A stretch of 64,000 bases of DNA from Glandiceps talaboti. Lineage: Eukaryota > Hemichordata > Enteropneusta > Spengelidae. The notes beneath the pieces were generated by a model, which made no database searches, was not told the DNA's origin, and was given only the letters and a program-made list of their open reading frames with translations. Positions 33,852-50,703 of the stretch are shown here, piece by piece. Position 1 is the stretch's first letter, and every line of letters begins with the position of its first letter. The translations under genes and the position numbers were made by a program. Location of the stretch: contig NC_135559.1 in NCBI RefSeq assembly GCF_964340395.1, positions 21,539,621-21,603,620 on the forward strand, in the 5' to 3' direction.

Positions 33852-35743
33852 GTTAGAATGTCCACAAGCAACGAACCTCCACTGTTAGCAATCACTACAC
33901 TGGAGTATTTGGTATTTTTTTGTATTATGTGTGTTCTACCAAGCCCTGGGCAACCCAGTGGGAGAATGCTGCTTTCTTCAAACTACTATCCTTGCATTTT
34001 CCCACTAAATTGTAATTTTCGTACAAAATACCTTAATATAGACATTTTATTATGAATAATAGAATGGGCGTATGGCGCTGCCTGATTTTGGAAATATGCT
34101 TTATTTCTTAGGGTCTAGTTTGTTACAAGATGTAGGGAATGTTTTAATGGTCAATGAATTATAGCATTTACGAGAAATCTAAATCTATCGACATGATGGC
34201 GCCGTATGTCTGACTACTTTAACTACGAGTTGGGATTGTTTTCTCTTATTACGATCGCAAATAAGAAGGCCATGGTAGTCCATCTTTCGGGAGCTGTCAT
34301 GATCAGTTACTACAATGTACTGGCATAAATACTCACTGAGATTTTAAGTTTATCACAGTCACTAAAGTGAACAGTAGAAATTTGTGAAGTAATACCTACC
34401 ATGTTTGAAATTTCTACATTGAACAATAATCCGGAGAGATTCCTCATCATAAGATTAAATGCTTTTCAACAGCCATACACAGGATTGAATATAATTTAGC
34501 GATTTCTTTGACAATACTGGCAAGCACAAATAAGTGAAAGTATGTGTGGCAAAGGGGAATCAAACTCAACATATTGTAGACCATTACAGACTTAGTATAC
34601 AATCAACACAGTCATATTGATTTTGGTTCCGCACCAAAATGTGATCACGATTTCAACTTGTTGCGGTACTACTTATGGATACATGTCGGATATGTATTGG
34701 TATTTTAAGGTTTTTTTAATTACTGTAATGTTGGGTGTCCGGTTGACAAAAATAATACCCCAGTTACAGCCAGTGCAGGTTTAAAAGTTGAATAGCTGTT
34801 CCGACTAGTTCAATTTACCTACAGTTAAATAGAACAGAATGTTAAATGCACAGCGTTAGCTCGTATCTCGCAGATAAATCACGAATTGAAAAAAATGATT
34901 AATTATAATTTGAAAACTTGAAAGTCGTGCCATGTTTGTCATTTTCATGATATTCGATTTGAAATAATATGTGCAGTGCTGGTAAATAAAGTTTTAATTT
35001 GTAATATCTTCAAGCTAACAGCAGTTATCAATTAACACATTTGACTAAATGGTTTAGTCTGTTGTTCACTATTGTTGTTATAATTTGCCAAAAAGCGACA
35101 ATGTATACAGCGTGTCATCCATTCTTATCAACATTAGTGAAATTCAATGATAGCACAGACAATATCATCTTACTTACAATTCCTTTCTCCTCATGTGTGA
35201 CGTCATATGTAGTAATGGATATCCTTGGATAGGATATTCCTTCCCCGTTTATGCATTCTTTTGACAACGTTTCATCCATTTCTTTTAAAATATATTTCTG
35301 ATTCTCAATTTTCATTCCTAACTCCCCCGCCCTTTCGTGGCTATATCTGTATAATGTTTGAATAAACTAAACATGATTTCTGAAAAAGTTAGGCATTAAT
35401 ATAGATTCTCAGCTTTGATGTTTGAATATGTTAGACTTTCATTACATTTTTGCATTTAGAATATATCATTGCTCTTAAGCTTATTGAAGATTTATTTTAA
35501 AAACGCACCAAAAAATGTGACTTTGTGTGATGTATATTTGTAACATATTTGCGCCCAAGTGTCTGAATGATGGCGGCACAACTATAGGTTTGCTAATTTT
35601 GCTGTTAATGTTATTTTTTTCAGAGCCCAGGGAAGATAGGATCTGTCGGACATACGTACAAGAGCACAGGACTTATGTTTGGCAAACGATCTGGGAAAGC
35701 GCCTAGTTGGTTACACAAGATAATGATGGAGACAATCTGCTGA
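29170..35743 (+). CDS. Putative amidated neuropeptide precursor
   Basis: Two coding exons, 29170-29322 (51 codons, phase 0, AAA|GTAAGT donor) and 35624-35743 (39 codons plus stop, TTTTTTTCAG acceptor), join in frame to 90 residues. The exon 1 acceptor CAG touches the start codon, so a non-coding exon must lie upstream. Residues 1-22 form a signal peptide (hydrophobic core VVFTVIIFSAV, likely cleavage after VNA). The rest is secreted: EYERSVDDPLTRLQ..., one cysteine (LCNSS), then GHTYKSTGLMF-GKR and a short tail ending in Cys. The glycine before KR is the classic amide donor, so a peptide ending GLMF-amide is predicted, cut by a prohormone convertase and amidated by PAM. The N-terminal cut is unclear because no dibasic site precedes it. 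LMF-amide recalls echinoderm SALMFamides; a bombesin-like origin is another guess. No family is assigned. Confidence 0.68.
29323..35623 (+). other. Intron of the neuropeptide-like gene
   Basis: A 6.3-kb intron without recognisable exons. It contains (CTGT)n at 32813-32858, (GACA)n at about 33771-33799, (AC)n at 33819-33851, a short GAGTTG hexamer run near 31477, and a full CRE at 35198. I cannot exclude a small extra exon, but the two flanking exons join in phase 0 without one. Confidence 0.55.
35198..35205. promoter_or_regulatory. CRE palindrome TGACGTCA
   Basis: Perfect CREB/ATF site 419 bp upstream of the second coding exon of the neuropeptide-like gene. CREs are frequent in neuropeptide genes but usually near the promoter, so this intronic copy may be coincidence. 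Confidence 0.25.
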
Positions 35744-35830
35744 CCTCCTGCCTATACCACTCACTCGACGGATGCGTATCGTGAAATACCATGATGAACG
35801 CACAAATAAACCCTCTTAAAACAATTCTCT
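35744..35830 (+). terminator. 3' UTR with AATAAA poly(A) signal
   Basis: AATAAA at 35805-35810 lies 62 bp after the stop codon of the neuropeptide-like gene. It is followed by a T-rich stretch (CTCTATTATCTTTTTATG) expected downstream of a cleavage site. This supports 35624-35743 as the terminal exon. Confidence 0.6.
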
Positions 35831-37891
<2,061 letters not shown>

Positions 37892-40800
37892 TTTAATACT
37901 ACTACGATATCCTTCCATCATAGTACACTGTTTACTACTACTACGATGTCCTTCCATCATAGTACACTGTTTACTACTACTACTACGATGTCCTTCCATC
38001 ATAATACACTGTTTAGTACTACTACGATGTCCTTCCATCATAGTACACTGTTTACTACTACTACGATGTCCTTCCATCATAATACACTGTTTAGTACTAC
38101 TACGATGTCCTTCCATCATAGTACACTGTTTACTACTACTATGATATCCTTCCATCATACTACACTGTTTACTACTACTACGATATCCTTCCATCATAGT
38201 ACACTGTTTACTACTACTACGATATCCTTCCATCATAGTACACTGTTTACTACTACTACGATATCCTTCCATCATAGTACACTGTTTACTACTACTACGA
38301 TGTCCTTCCATCATAATACACTGTTTACTACTACTACGACGTCCTTCCATCATAGTACACTGTTTAATACTACTACGATGTCCTTCCATCATAGTACACT
38401 GTTTACTACTACTACGATATCCTTCCATCATAGTACACTGTTTACTACTACTACGATATCCTTCCATCATAGTACACTGTTTACTACTACTACGATATCC
38501 TTCCATCATAGTACACTGTTTACTACTACTACGATGTCCTTCCATCATAGTACACTGTTTACTACTACTACTACTACTACTACGATATCCTTCCATCATA
38601 GTACACTGTTTACTACTACTACGATATCCTTCCATCATAGTACACTGTTTACTACTACTACGATATCCTTCCATCATAGTACACTGTTTACTACTACTAC
38701 GATATCCTTCAATCATAGTACACTGTTTAGTACTACTACGATATCCTTCCATCATAGTACACTGTTTAATACTACTACGATGTCCTTCCATCATAGTACA
38801 CTGTTTAATACTACTACGATGTCCTTCCATCATAGTACACTGTTTACTACTACTACGTTATCCTTCCATCATACTACACTGTTTAATACTACTACGATAT
38901 CCTTCCATCATAGTACACTTTTTAATACTACTACGATGTCCTTCAATCATAGTACACTGTTTAATACTACTACTATATCCTTCCATCATAGTACACTGTT
39001 TAATACTACTACGATGTCCTTCCATCATAGTACACTGTTTAATACTACTACGATATCCTTCCATCATAGTACACTGTTTAATACTACTATGATGTCCTTC
39101 CATCATAGTACACTGTTTAATACTACTACTACGATGTCCTTCCATCATAGTACACTGTTTACTACTACTACGATATTCTTCCATCATAGTACACTGTTTA
39201 ATACTACTACGATATCCTTCTATCATAGTACACTGTTTATTACTACTACGATGTCCTTCCATCATAGTACACTGTTTACTACTACTACGCTATCCTTCCA
39301 TCATAGTACACTGTTTACTACTACTACGATATCCTTCCATCATAGTACACTGTTTAATACTACTACGATGTCCTTCCATCATAATACACTGTTTACTACT
39401 ACTACGATGTCGTTCCATCATAGTACACTGTTTAATACTACTACGATGTCCTTCCATCATAATACACTGTTTACTACTACTACGCTATCCTTCCATCATA
39501 GTACACTGTTTACTACTACTACGCTATCCTTCCATCATAGTACACTGTTTACTACTACTACGATATCCTTCCATCATAGTACACTGTTTACTACTACTAC
39601 GATGTCGTTCCATCATAGTACACTGTTTACTACTACTACGATATCCTTCCATCATAGTACACTGTTTACTACTACTACGATATCCTTCCATCATAGTACA
39701 CTGTTTACTACTACTACGATGTCGTTCCATCATAGTACACTGTTTACTACTACTACGATATCCTTCCATCATAGTACACTGTTTACTACTACTACGACGT
39801 CCTTCCATCATAGTACACTGTTTACTACTACTACGATATCCTTCCATCATAATACACTGTTTACTACTACTACGATGTCGTTCCATCATAGTACACTGTT
39901 TACTACTACTACGATATCCTTCCATCATAGTACACTGTTTACTACTACTATGATGTCCTTCCATCATACTACACTGTTTACTACTACTACGATATCCTTC
40001 CATCATACTACACTGTTTACTACTACTACGATATCCTTCCATCATAGTACACTGTTTACTACTACTACGATGTCCTTCCATCATACTACACTGTTTACTA
40101 CTACTACGATATCCTTCCATCATACTACACTGTTTACTACTACTACGATATCCTTCCATCATACTACACTGTTTACTACTACTACGATGTCCTTCCATTA
40201 CAGTACACTGTTTACTACTACTACGATGTCGTTCCATCATAGTACACTGTTTAATACTACTACGATATCCTTCCATCATAGTACACTGTTTACTACTACT
40301 ACGATATCGTTCCATCATACTACACTGTTTACTACTACTACGATATCCTTCCATTACAGTACACTGTTTACTACTACTACGATATCCTTCCATCATAGTA
40401 CACTGTTTACTACTACTACGATATCCTTCCATCATACTACACTGTTTACTACTACTACGCTATCCTTCCATTACAGTACACTGTTTACTACTACTACGAT
40501 ATCCTTCCATCATACTACACTGTTTACTACTACTACGCTATCCTTCCATTACAGTACACTGTTTACTACTACTACGATATCCTTCCATCATAGTACACTG
40601 TTTACTACTACTACGATATCCTTCCATCATAGTACACTGTTTACTACTACTACGATATCCTTCCATCATACTACACTGTTTACTACTACTACGCTATCCT
40701 TCCATTACAGTACACTGTTTAATACAACTACGATATCCTTCCATCATAGTACACTGTTTACTACTACTACGATATCCTTCCATCATAGTACACTGTTTAC

Positions 40801-43800
40801 TACTACTACGATATCCTTCCATCATAGTACACTGTTTACTACTACTACTACGATGTCCTTCCATCATAGTACACTGTTTACTACTACTACGATATCCTTC
40901 CATCATAGTACACTGTTTACTACTACTACTACGATGTCCTTCCATCATAGTACACTGTTTACTACTACTACGATATCCTTCCATCATAGTACACTGTTTA
41001 CTACTACTACGATATCCTTCCATCATAGTACACTGTTTACTACTACTACGATATCCTTCCATCATAGTACACTGTTTACTACTACTACGATATCCTTCCA
41101 TCATAGTACACTGTTTAATACTACTACGATATCCTTCCATCATAGTACACTGTTTACTACTACTACGATGTCCTTCCATCATAGTACACTGTTTACTACT
41201 ACTACGATATCCTTCCATCATAGTACACTGTTTACTACTACTACGATATCCTTACATCATAGTACACTGTTTACTACTACTACGATATCCTTCCATCATA
41301 GTACACTGTTTACTACTACTACGATATCCTTACATCATAGTACACTGTTTAATACTACTACGATATCCTTCCATCATAGTACACTGTTTACTACTACTAC
41401 GATATCCTTCCATCATAGTACACTGTTTAATACTACTACGCTATCCTTCCATCATAGTACACTGTTTAATACTACTACGCTATCCTTCCATCATAGTACA
41501 CTGTTTACTACTACTACGATATCCTTCCATCATAGTACACTGTTTAATACTACTACGATGTCCTTCTATCATAGTACACTGTTTACTACTACTACTACTA
41601 CTACGCTATCCTTCCATCATAGTACACTGTTTAATACTACTACGACGTCCTTCCATCATAGTACACTGTTTACTACTACTACGATGTCCTTCCATCATAG
41701 TACACTGTTTAATACTACTATGATATCCTTCCATCATAGTACGCTGTTTAATACTACTACGATATCCTTCCATCATAGTACACTGTTTACTACTACTACG
41801 ATATCCTTCCATCATAGTACACTGTTTAATACTACTACGCTATCCTTCCATCATAGTACACTGTTTAATACTACTACGCTATCCTTCCATCATAGTACAC
41901 TGTTTACTACTACTACTACGATATCCTTACATCATAGTACACTGTTTAATACTACTACGCTATCCTTCCATCATAGTACACTGTTTACTACTACTACGAT
42001 ATCCTTCCATCATAGTACACTGTTTAATACTACTACTACGATATCCTTACATCATAGTACACTGTTTACTACTACTACTACGATATCCTTACATCATAGT
42101 ACACTGTTTAATACTACTACTACGATATCCTTACATCATAGTACACTGTTTACTACTACTACGATGTCCTTCCATCATAGTACACTGTTTAATACTACTA
42201 CGATGTCCTTCCATCATAGTACACTGTTTACTACTACTACGATATCCTTCCATCATAGTACACTGTTTATTACTACTACGTCCTTCCATCATAGTACACT
42301 GTTTACTACTACTACGATATCCTTCCATCATAGTACACTGTTTACTACTACTACGATGTCGTTCCATCATAGTACACTGTTTACTACTACTACGATATCC
42401 TTCCATCATAGTACAATGTTTAATACTACTACTACGATGTCCTTCCATCATAGTACACTGTTTACTACTACTACGATGTCCTTCCATCATAGTATACTGT
42501 TTACTACTACTACGCTATCCTTACATCATAGTACACTGTTTAATACTACTACGATGTCCTTCCATCATAGTACACTGTTTAATACTACTACGATATCCTT
42601 CTATCATAGTACACTGTTTACTACTACTACGATGCCCTTCCATCATACTACACTGTTTACTACTACTACGATATCCTTCCATCATAGTACACTGTTTAAT
42701 ACTACTACGATATCCTTCCATCATAGTACACTGTTTAATACTACTACGATATCCTTCCATCATAGTACACTGTTTACTACTACTACGATATCCTTCCATC
42801 ATAGTACACTGTTTACTACTACTACGATATCCTTCCATCATAGTACACTGTTTAATACTACTACGATATCCTTCCATCATAGTACACTGTTTAATACTAC
42901 TACGATATCCTTCCATCATAGTACACTGTTTAATACTACTACGATGTCCTTCCATCATAGTACACTGTTTACTACTACTACGATATCCTTCCATCATAGT
43001 ACAATGTTTAATACTACTACGATGTCCTTCTATCATAGTACACTGTTTAATACTACTACGATATCCTTCCCTCATAGTACACTGTTTACTACTACTACGA
43101 TGTCCTTCCATCATACTACACTGTTTACTACTACTACGATATCCTTCCACTATAGTACACTGTTTACTACTACTACGATGTCCTTCTATCATAGTATACT
43201 GTTTACTACTACTATGATGTCCTTCCATCATAGTACACTGTTTACTACTACTACGATATCCTTCCATCATAGTATACTGTTTACTACTACTACGATATCC
43301 TTCCATCATAGTATACTGTTTACTACTACTACGATATCCTTCCATCATAGTACACTGTTTACTACTACTACTACGATATCCTTCCATCATAGTACACTGT
43401 TTAATACTACTACGATGTCCTTCCATCATAGTACACTGTTTACTACTACTACGATATCCTTCCATCATAGTACACTGTTTACTACTACTACGATATCCTT
43501 CCATCATAGTACACTGTTTACTACTACTACGATGTCCTTCCATCATAGTACACTGTTTAATACTACTACGACGTCCTTCTATCATAGTACACTGTTTACT
43601 ACTACTACGATGTCCTTCCATCATAGTACACTGTTTACTACTACTACGATGTCCTTCCATCATAGTACACTGTTTAATACTACTACGACGTCCTTCTATC
43701 ATAGTACACTGTTTAATACTACTACGATATCCTTCCCTCATAGTACACTGTTTACTACTACTACGATGTCCTTCCATCATACTACACTGTTTACTACTAC

Positions 43801-44901
43801 TACGATATCCTTCCACTATAGTACACTGTTTACTACTACTACGATGTCCTTCTATCATAGTATACTGTTTACTACTACTATGATGTCCTTCCATCATAGT
43901 ACACTGTTTACTACTACTACGATATCCTTCCATCATAGTACACTGTTTACTACTACTATGATATCCTTCCATCATAGTATACTGTTTACTACTACTACGA
44001 TATCCTTCCATCATAGTACACTGTTTACTACTACTACTACGATATCCTTCCATCATAGTACACTGTTTAATACTACTACGATGTCCTTCCATCATAGTAC
44101 ACTGTTTACTACTACTACGATATCCTTCCATCATAGTACACTGTTTACTACTACTACGATATCCTTCCATCATAGTACACTGTTTACTACTACTACGATG
44201 TCCTTCCATCATACTACACTGTTTACTACTACTACGATGTCCTTCCATCATAGTATACTGTTTACTACTACTACGATATCCTTCCATCATACTACACTGT
44301 TTACTACTACTACGATATCCTTCCATCATAGTACACTGTTTACTACTACTACGATGTCCTTCCATCATACTACACTGTTTACTACTACTACTACGATATC
44401 CTTCCATCATAGTACACTGTTTACTACTACTACGATATCCTTCCATCATAGTACACTGTTTACTACTACTACGATGTCCTTCCATCATAGTACACTGTTT
44501 ACTACTACTACGATATCCTTCCATCATACTACACTGTTTACTACTACTACGATATCCTTCCATCATAGTACACTGTTTACTACTACTACGATGTCCTTCC
44601 ATCATAGTATACTGTTTACTACTACTACGCTATCCTTCCATCATAGTACACTGTTTAATACTACTACGCTATCCTTCCATCATAGTACACTGTTTACTAC
44701 TACTACGATATCCTTCCATCATACTACACTGTTTATTACTACTACGATATCCTTCCATCATAGTACACTGTTTAATACTACTACGATGTCCTTCCATCAT
44801 AATACACTGTTTACTACTACTACGATGTCCTTCCATCATAATACACTGTTTACTACTACTACGATGTCCTTCCATCATAATACACTGTTTAATACTACTA
44901 C

Positions 44902-47900
44902 TTCGATGTCCTTCCATCATAATACACTGTTTACTACTACTACGATGTCCTTCCATCATAGTACACTGTTTACTACTACTACGATATCCTTCCATCATAG
45001 TACACTGCTTACTACTACTACTACTACGATATCCTTCCATCATAGTACACTGTTTACTACTACTACTACTACTACGATATCCTTCCATCATAGTACACTG
45101 TTTACTACTACTACTACGATGTCCATCCATCATAGTACACTGTTTAGTACTACTACGATATCCTTCTATCATAGTACACTGTTTACTACTACTACTATAT
45201 CCTTCCATCATAGTACACTGTTTACTACTACTACTACGACGTCCTTCCATCATAGTACACTGTTTAGTACTACTACGATATCCTTCCATCATAGTACACT
45301 GTTTACTACTACTACTACTACGATATCCTTCCATCATAGTACACTGTTTACTACTACTACTACGTCCTTCCATCATAATACACTGTTTACTACTACTACG
45401 ATATCCTTCCATCATAGTATACTGTTTACTACTACTACTACGATATCCTTCCATCATAGTACACTGTTTACTACTACTACGACGTCCTTCCATCATAATA
45501 CACTGTTTACTACTACTACGACGTCCTTCCATCATAATACACTGTTTACTACTACTACGATATCCTTCCATCATAGTATACTGTTTACTACTACTACTAC
45601 GATATCCTTCCATCATAGTACACTGTTTACTACTACTACGATATCCTTCCATCATAATACACTGTTTACTACTACTACGATGTCCTTCCATCATAGTACA
45701 CTGTTTATTACTACTACGTCCTTCCATCATAGTACACTGTTTACTACTACTACGATATCCTTCCATCATAGTACGCTGTTTAATACTACTACGATATCCT
45801 TCCATCATAGTACACTGTTTAATACTACTACGATATCCTTCCATCATAGTACACTGTTTACTACTACTACGACGTCCTTCCATCATAGTACACTGTTTAA
45901 TACTACTACGATATCCTTCCATCATAGTACACTGTTTAATACTACTACGGTATCCTTCCATCATAGTACACTGTTTACTACTACTACGACGTCCTTCCAT
46001 CATAGTACACTGTTTACTACTACTACGATATCCTTCCATCATAGTACACTGTTTACTACTACTACGATATCCTTCCATCATAGTACACTGTTTACTACTA
46101 CTACGATGTCCTTCCATCATAGTACACTGTTTACTACTACTACTACGATATCCTTCCATCATAGTACACTGTTTACTACTACTACTACGATATCCTTCCA
46201 TCATAGTACACTGTTTACTACTACTACGACGTCCTTCCATCATAGTACACTGTTTACTACTACTACGACGTCCTTCCATCATAGTACACTGTTTACTACT
46301 ACTACGACGTCCTTCCATCATAGTACACTGTTTACTACTACTACGACGTCCTTCCATCATAGTACACTGTTTACTACTACTACGACGTCCTTCCATCATA
46401 GTACACTGTTTACTACTACTACGATATCCTTCCATCATAGTACACTGTTTACTACTACTACGACGTCCTTCCATCATAGTACACTGTTTACTACTACTAC
46501 TACGATGTCCTTCCATCATAGTACACTGTTTACTACTACTACTACGACGTCCTTCCATCATAGTACACTGTTTACTACTACTACTACTACGATATCCTTC
46601 CATCATAGTACACTGTTTACTACTACTACTACGATGTCCTTCCATCATAGTACACTGTTTATTACTACTACGTCCTTCCATCATAGTACACTGTTTAATA
46701 CTACTACGATATCCTTCCATCATAGTACACTGTTTACTACTACTACGACGTCCTTCCATCATAGTACACTGTTTACTACTACTACGACGTCCTTCCATCA
46801 TAGTACACTGTTTACTACTACTACTACGATATCCTTCCATCATAGTACACTGTTTACTACTACTACGATATCCTTCCATCATAGTACACTGTTTACTACT
46901 ACTACGATATCCTTCCATCATAGTACACTGTTTACTACTACTACGATATCCTTCCATCATAGTACACTGTTTACTACTACTACTACGATGTCCTTCCATC
47001 ATAGTACACTGTTTACTACTACTACGACGTCCTTCCATCATAGTACACTGTTTACTACTACTACGATATCCTTCTATCATAATACACTGTTTAATACTAC
47101 TACTACTACGATATCCTTCCATCATAGTACACTGTTTACTACTACTACTACTACGATATCCTTCCATCATAGTACACTGTTTACTACTACTACTACTACT
47201 ACGATCTCCTTCCATCATAGTACACTGTTTACTACTACTACTACTACGATATCCTTCCATCATAGTACACTGTTTACTACTACTACGACGTCCTTCCATC
47301 ATAGTACACTGTTTACTACTACTACGATATCCTTCTATCATAGTACACTGTTTACTACTACTACGATATCCTTCCACCATAGTATACTGTTTACTACTAC
47401 TACTACGATATCCTTCCATCATAGTACACTGTTTACTACTACTACGATATCCTTCCATCATAATACACTGTTTACTACTACTACGATGTCCTTCCATCAT
47501 AGTACACTGTTTATTACTACTACGTCCTTCCATCATAGTACACTGTTTACTACTACTACGATATCCTTCCATCATAGTACGCTGTTTAATACTACTACGA
47601 TATCCTTCCATCATAGTACACTGTTTAATACTACTACGATATCCTTCCATCATAGTACACTGTTTACTACTACTACGACGTCCTTCCATCATAGTACACT
47701 GTTTAATACTACTACGATATCCTTCCATCATAGTACACTGTTTAATACTACTACGGTATCCTTCCATCATAGTACACTGTTTACTACTACTACGACGTCC
47801 TTCCATCATAGTACACTGTTTACTACTACTACGATATCCTTCCATCATAGTACACTGTTTACTACTACTACGATATCCTTCCATCATAGTACACTGTTTA

Positions 47901-50650
47901 CTACTACTACGATGTCCTTCCATCATAGTACACTGTTTACTACTACTACGACGTCCTTCCATCATAGTACACTGTTTACTACTACTACGATATCCTTCCA
48001 TCATAGTACACTGTTTACTACTACTACGATGTCCTTCCATCATAGTACACTGTTTACTACTACTACTACTACGATATCCTTCCATCATAGTACACTGTTT
48101 ACTACTACTACTACGATATCCTTCCATCATAGTACACTGTTTACTACTACTACGACGTCCTTCCATCATAGTACACTGTTTACTACTACTACGACGTCCT
48201 TCCATCATAGTACACTGTTTACTACTACTACGACGTCCTTCCATCATAGTACACTGTTTACTACTACTACGACGTCCTTCCATCATAGTACACTGTTTAC
48301 TACTACTACGACGTCCTTCCATCATAGTACACTGTTTACTACTACTACTACGATGTCCTTCCATCATAGTACACTGTTTACTACTACTACTACGACGTCC
48401 TTCCATCATAGTACACTGTTTACTACTACTACTACTACGATATCCTTCCATCATAGTACACTGTTTACTACTACTACTACGATGTCCTTCCATCATAGTA
48501 CACTGTTTATTACTACTACGTCCTTCCATCATAGTACACTGTTTAATACTACTACGATATCCTTCCATCATAGTACACTGTTTACTACTACTACGACGTC
48601 CTTCCATCATAGTACACTGTTTACTACTACTACGACGTCCTTCCATCATAGTACACTGTTTACTACTACTACTACGATATCCTTCCATCATAGTACACTG
48701 TTTACTACTACTACGATATCCTTCCATCATAGTACACTGTTTACTACTACTACGATATCCTTCCATCATAGTACACTGTTTACTACTACTACGATATCCT
48801 TCCATCATAGTACACTGTTTACTACTACTACTACGATGTCCTTCCATCATAGTACACTGTTTACTACTACTACGACGTCCTTCCATCATAGTACACTGTT
48901 TACTACTACTACGATATCCTTCTATCATAATACACTGTTTAATACTACTACTACTACGATATCCTTCCATCATAGTACACTGTTTACTACTACTACTACT
49001 ACGATATCCTTCCATCATAGTACACTGTTTACTACTACTACTACTACTACGATCTCCTTCCATCATAGTACACTGTTTACTACTACTACTACTACGATAT
49101 CCTTCCATCATAGTACACTGTTTACTACTACTACGACGTCCTTCCATCATAGTACACTGTTTACTACTACTACGATATCCTTCTATCATAGTACACTGTT
49201 TACTACTACTACGATATCCTTCCACCATAGTACACTGTTTACTACTACTACTACGATATCCTTCCATCATAGTACACTGTTTACTACTACTACTACGATA
49301 TCCTTCCATCATAGTACACTGTTTACTACTACTACGACGTCCTTCCATCATAGTACACTGTTTACTACTACTACGACGTCCTTCCATCATAGTACACTGT
49401 TTACTACTACTACGACGTCCTTCGATCATAGTACACTGTTTACTACTACTACGACGTCCTTCTATCATAGTACACTGTTTACTACTACTACGATATCCTT
49501 CTATCATAGTACACTGTTTACTACTACTACGATGTCCTTCCATCATAATACACTGTTTACTACTACTACGACGTCCTTCCATCATAGTACACTGTTTACT
49601 ACTACTACGACGTCCTTCCATCATAGTACACTGTTTACTACTACTACGACGTCCTTCCATCATAGTACACTGTTTACTACTACTACGACGTCCTTCCATC
49701 ATAGTACACTGTTTACTACTACTACGACGTCCTTCCATCATAGTACACTGTTTACTACTACTACGACGTCCTTCCATCATAGTACACTGTTTACTACTAC
49801 TACGACGTCCTTCTATCATAGTACACTGTTTACTACTACTACGATATCCTTCCATCATAGTACACTGTTTACTACTACTACGACGTCCTTCTATCATAGT
49901 ACACTGTTTACTACTACTACGACGTCCTTCCATCATAGTACACTGTTTACTACTACTACGATATCCTTCTTTCATAGTACACTGTTTACTACTACTACGA
50001 CGTCCTTCCATCATAGTACACTGTTTACTACTACTACGACGTCCTTCCATCATAGTACACTGTTTACTACTACTACTACGATATCCTTCTATCATAGTAC
50101 ACTGTTTACTACTACTACGACGTCCTTCCATCATAATACACTGTTTACTACTACTACGACGTCCTTCTATCATAGTACACTGTTTACTACTACTACGATA
50201 TCCTTCCATCATAGTACACTGTTTACTACTACTACGACGTCCTTCTATCATAGTACACTGTTTACTACTACTACGACGTCCTTCCATCATAGTACACTGT
50301 TTACTACTACTACGATATCCTTCTATCATAATACACTGTTTACTACTACTACGATATCCTTCCATCATAGTACACTGTTTAATACTACTACGATATCCTT
50401 CCATCATAGTACACTATTTACTACTACTACGATATCCTTCCATCATAGTACACTGTTTACTACTACTACGATATCCTTCCATCATAGTACACTGTTTACT
50501 ACTACTACGATATCCTTCCATCATAGTACACTGTTTACTACTACTACGATATCCTTCCATCATAGTACACTGTTTACTACTACTACGATATCCTTCCATC
50601 ATAGTACACTGTTTAATACTACTACGATATCCTTCCATCATAGTACACTG
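44902..50650 (+). repeat. Higher-order block, copy 1
   Basis: Rare unit variants show this segment is repeated as a block. ACTTCGATG at 44902 recurs at 50704; CACTGCTT at about 45007 recurs at about 50809; ACGGTATCC at 45948 recurs at 51753. The offset is about 5.8 kb. Inside it, about 45.4-47.2 kb is itself repeated at 47.2-49.05 kb (GATCTC at 47203 and 49051; ACGGTATCC at 45948 and 47754). Confidence 0.8.
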
Positions 50651-50703
50651 TTTACTACTACTACGATGTCCTTCCATCATAATACACTGTTTAATACTAC
50701 TAC

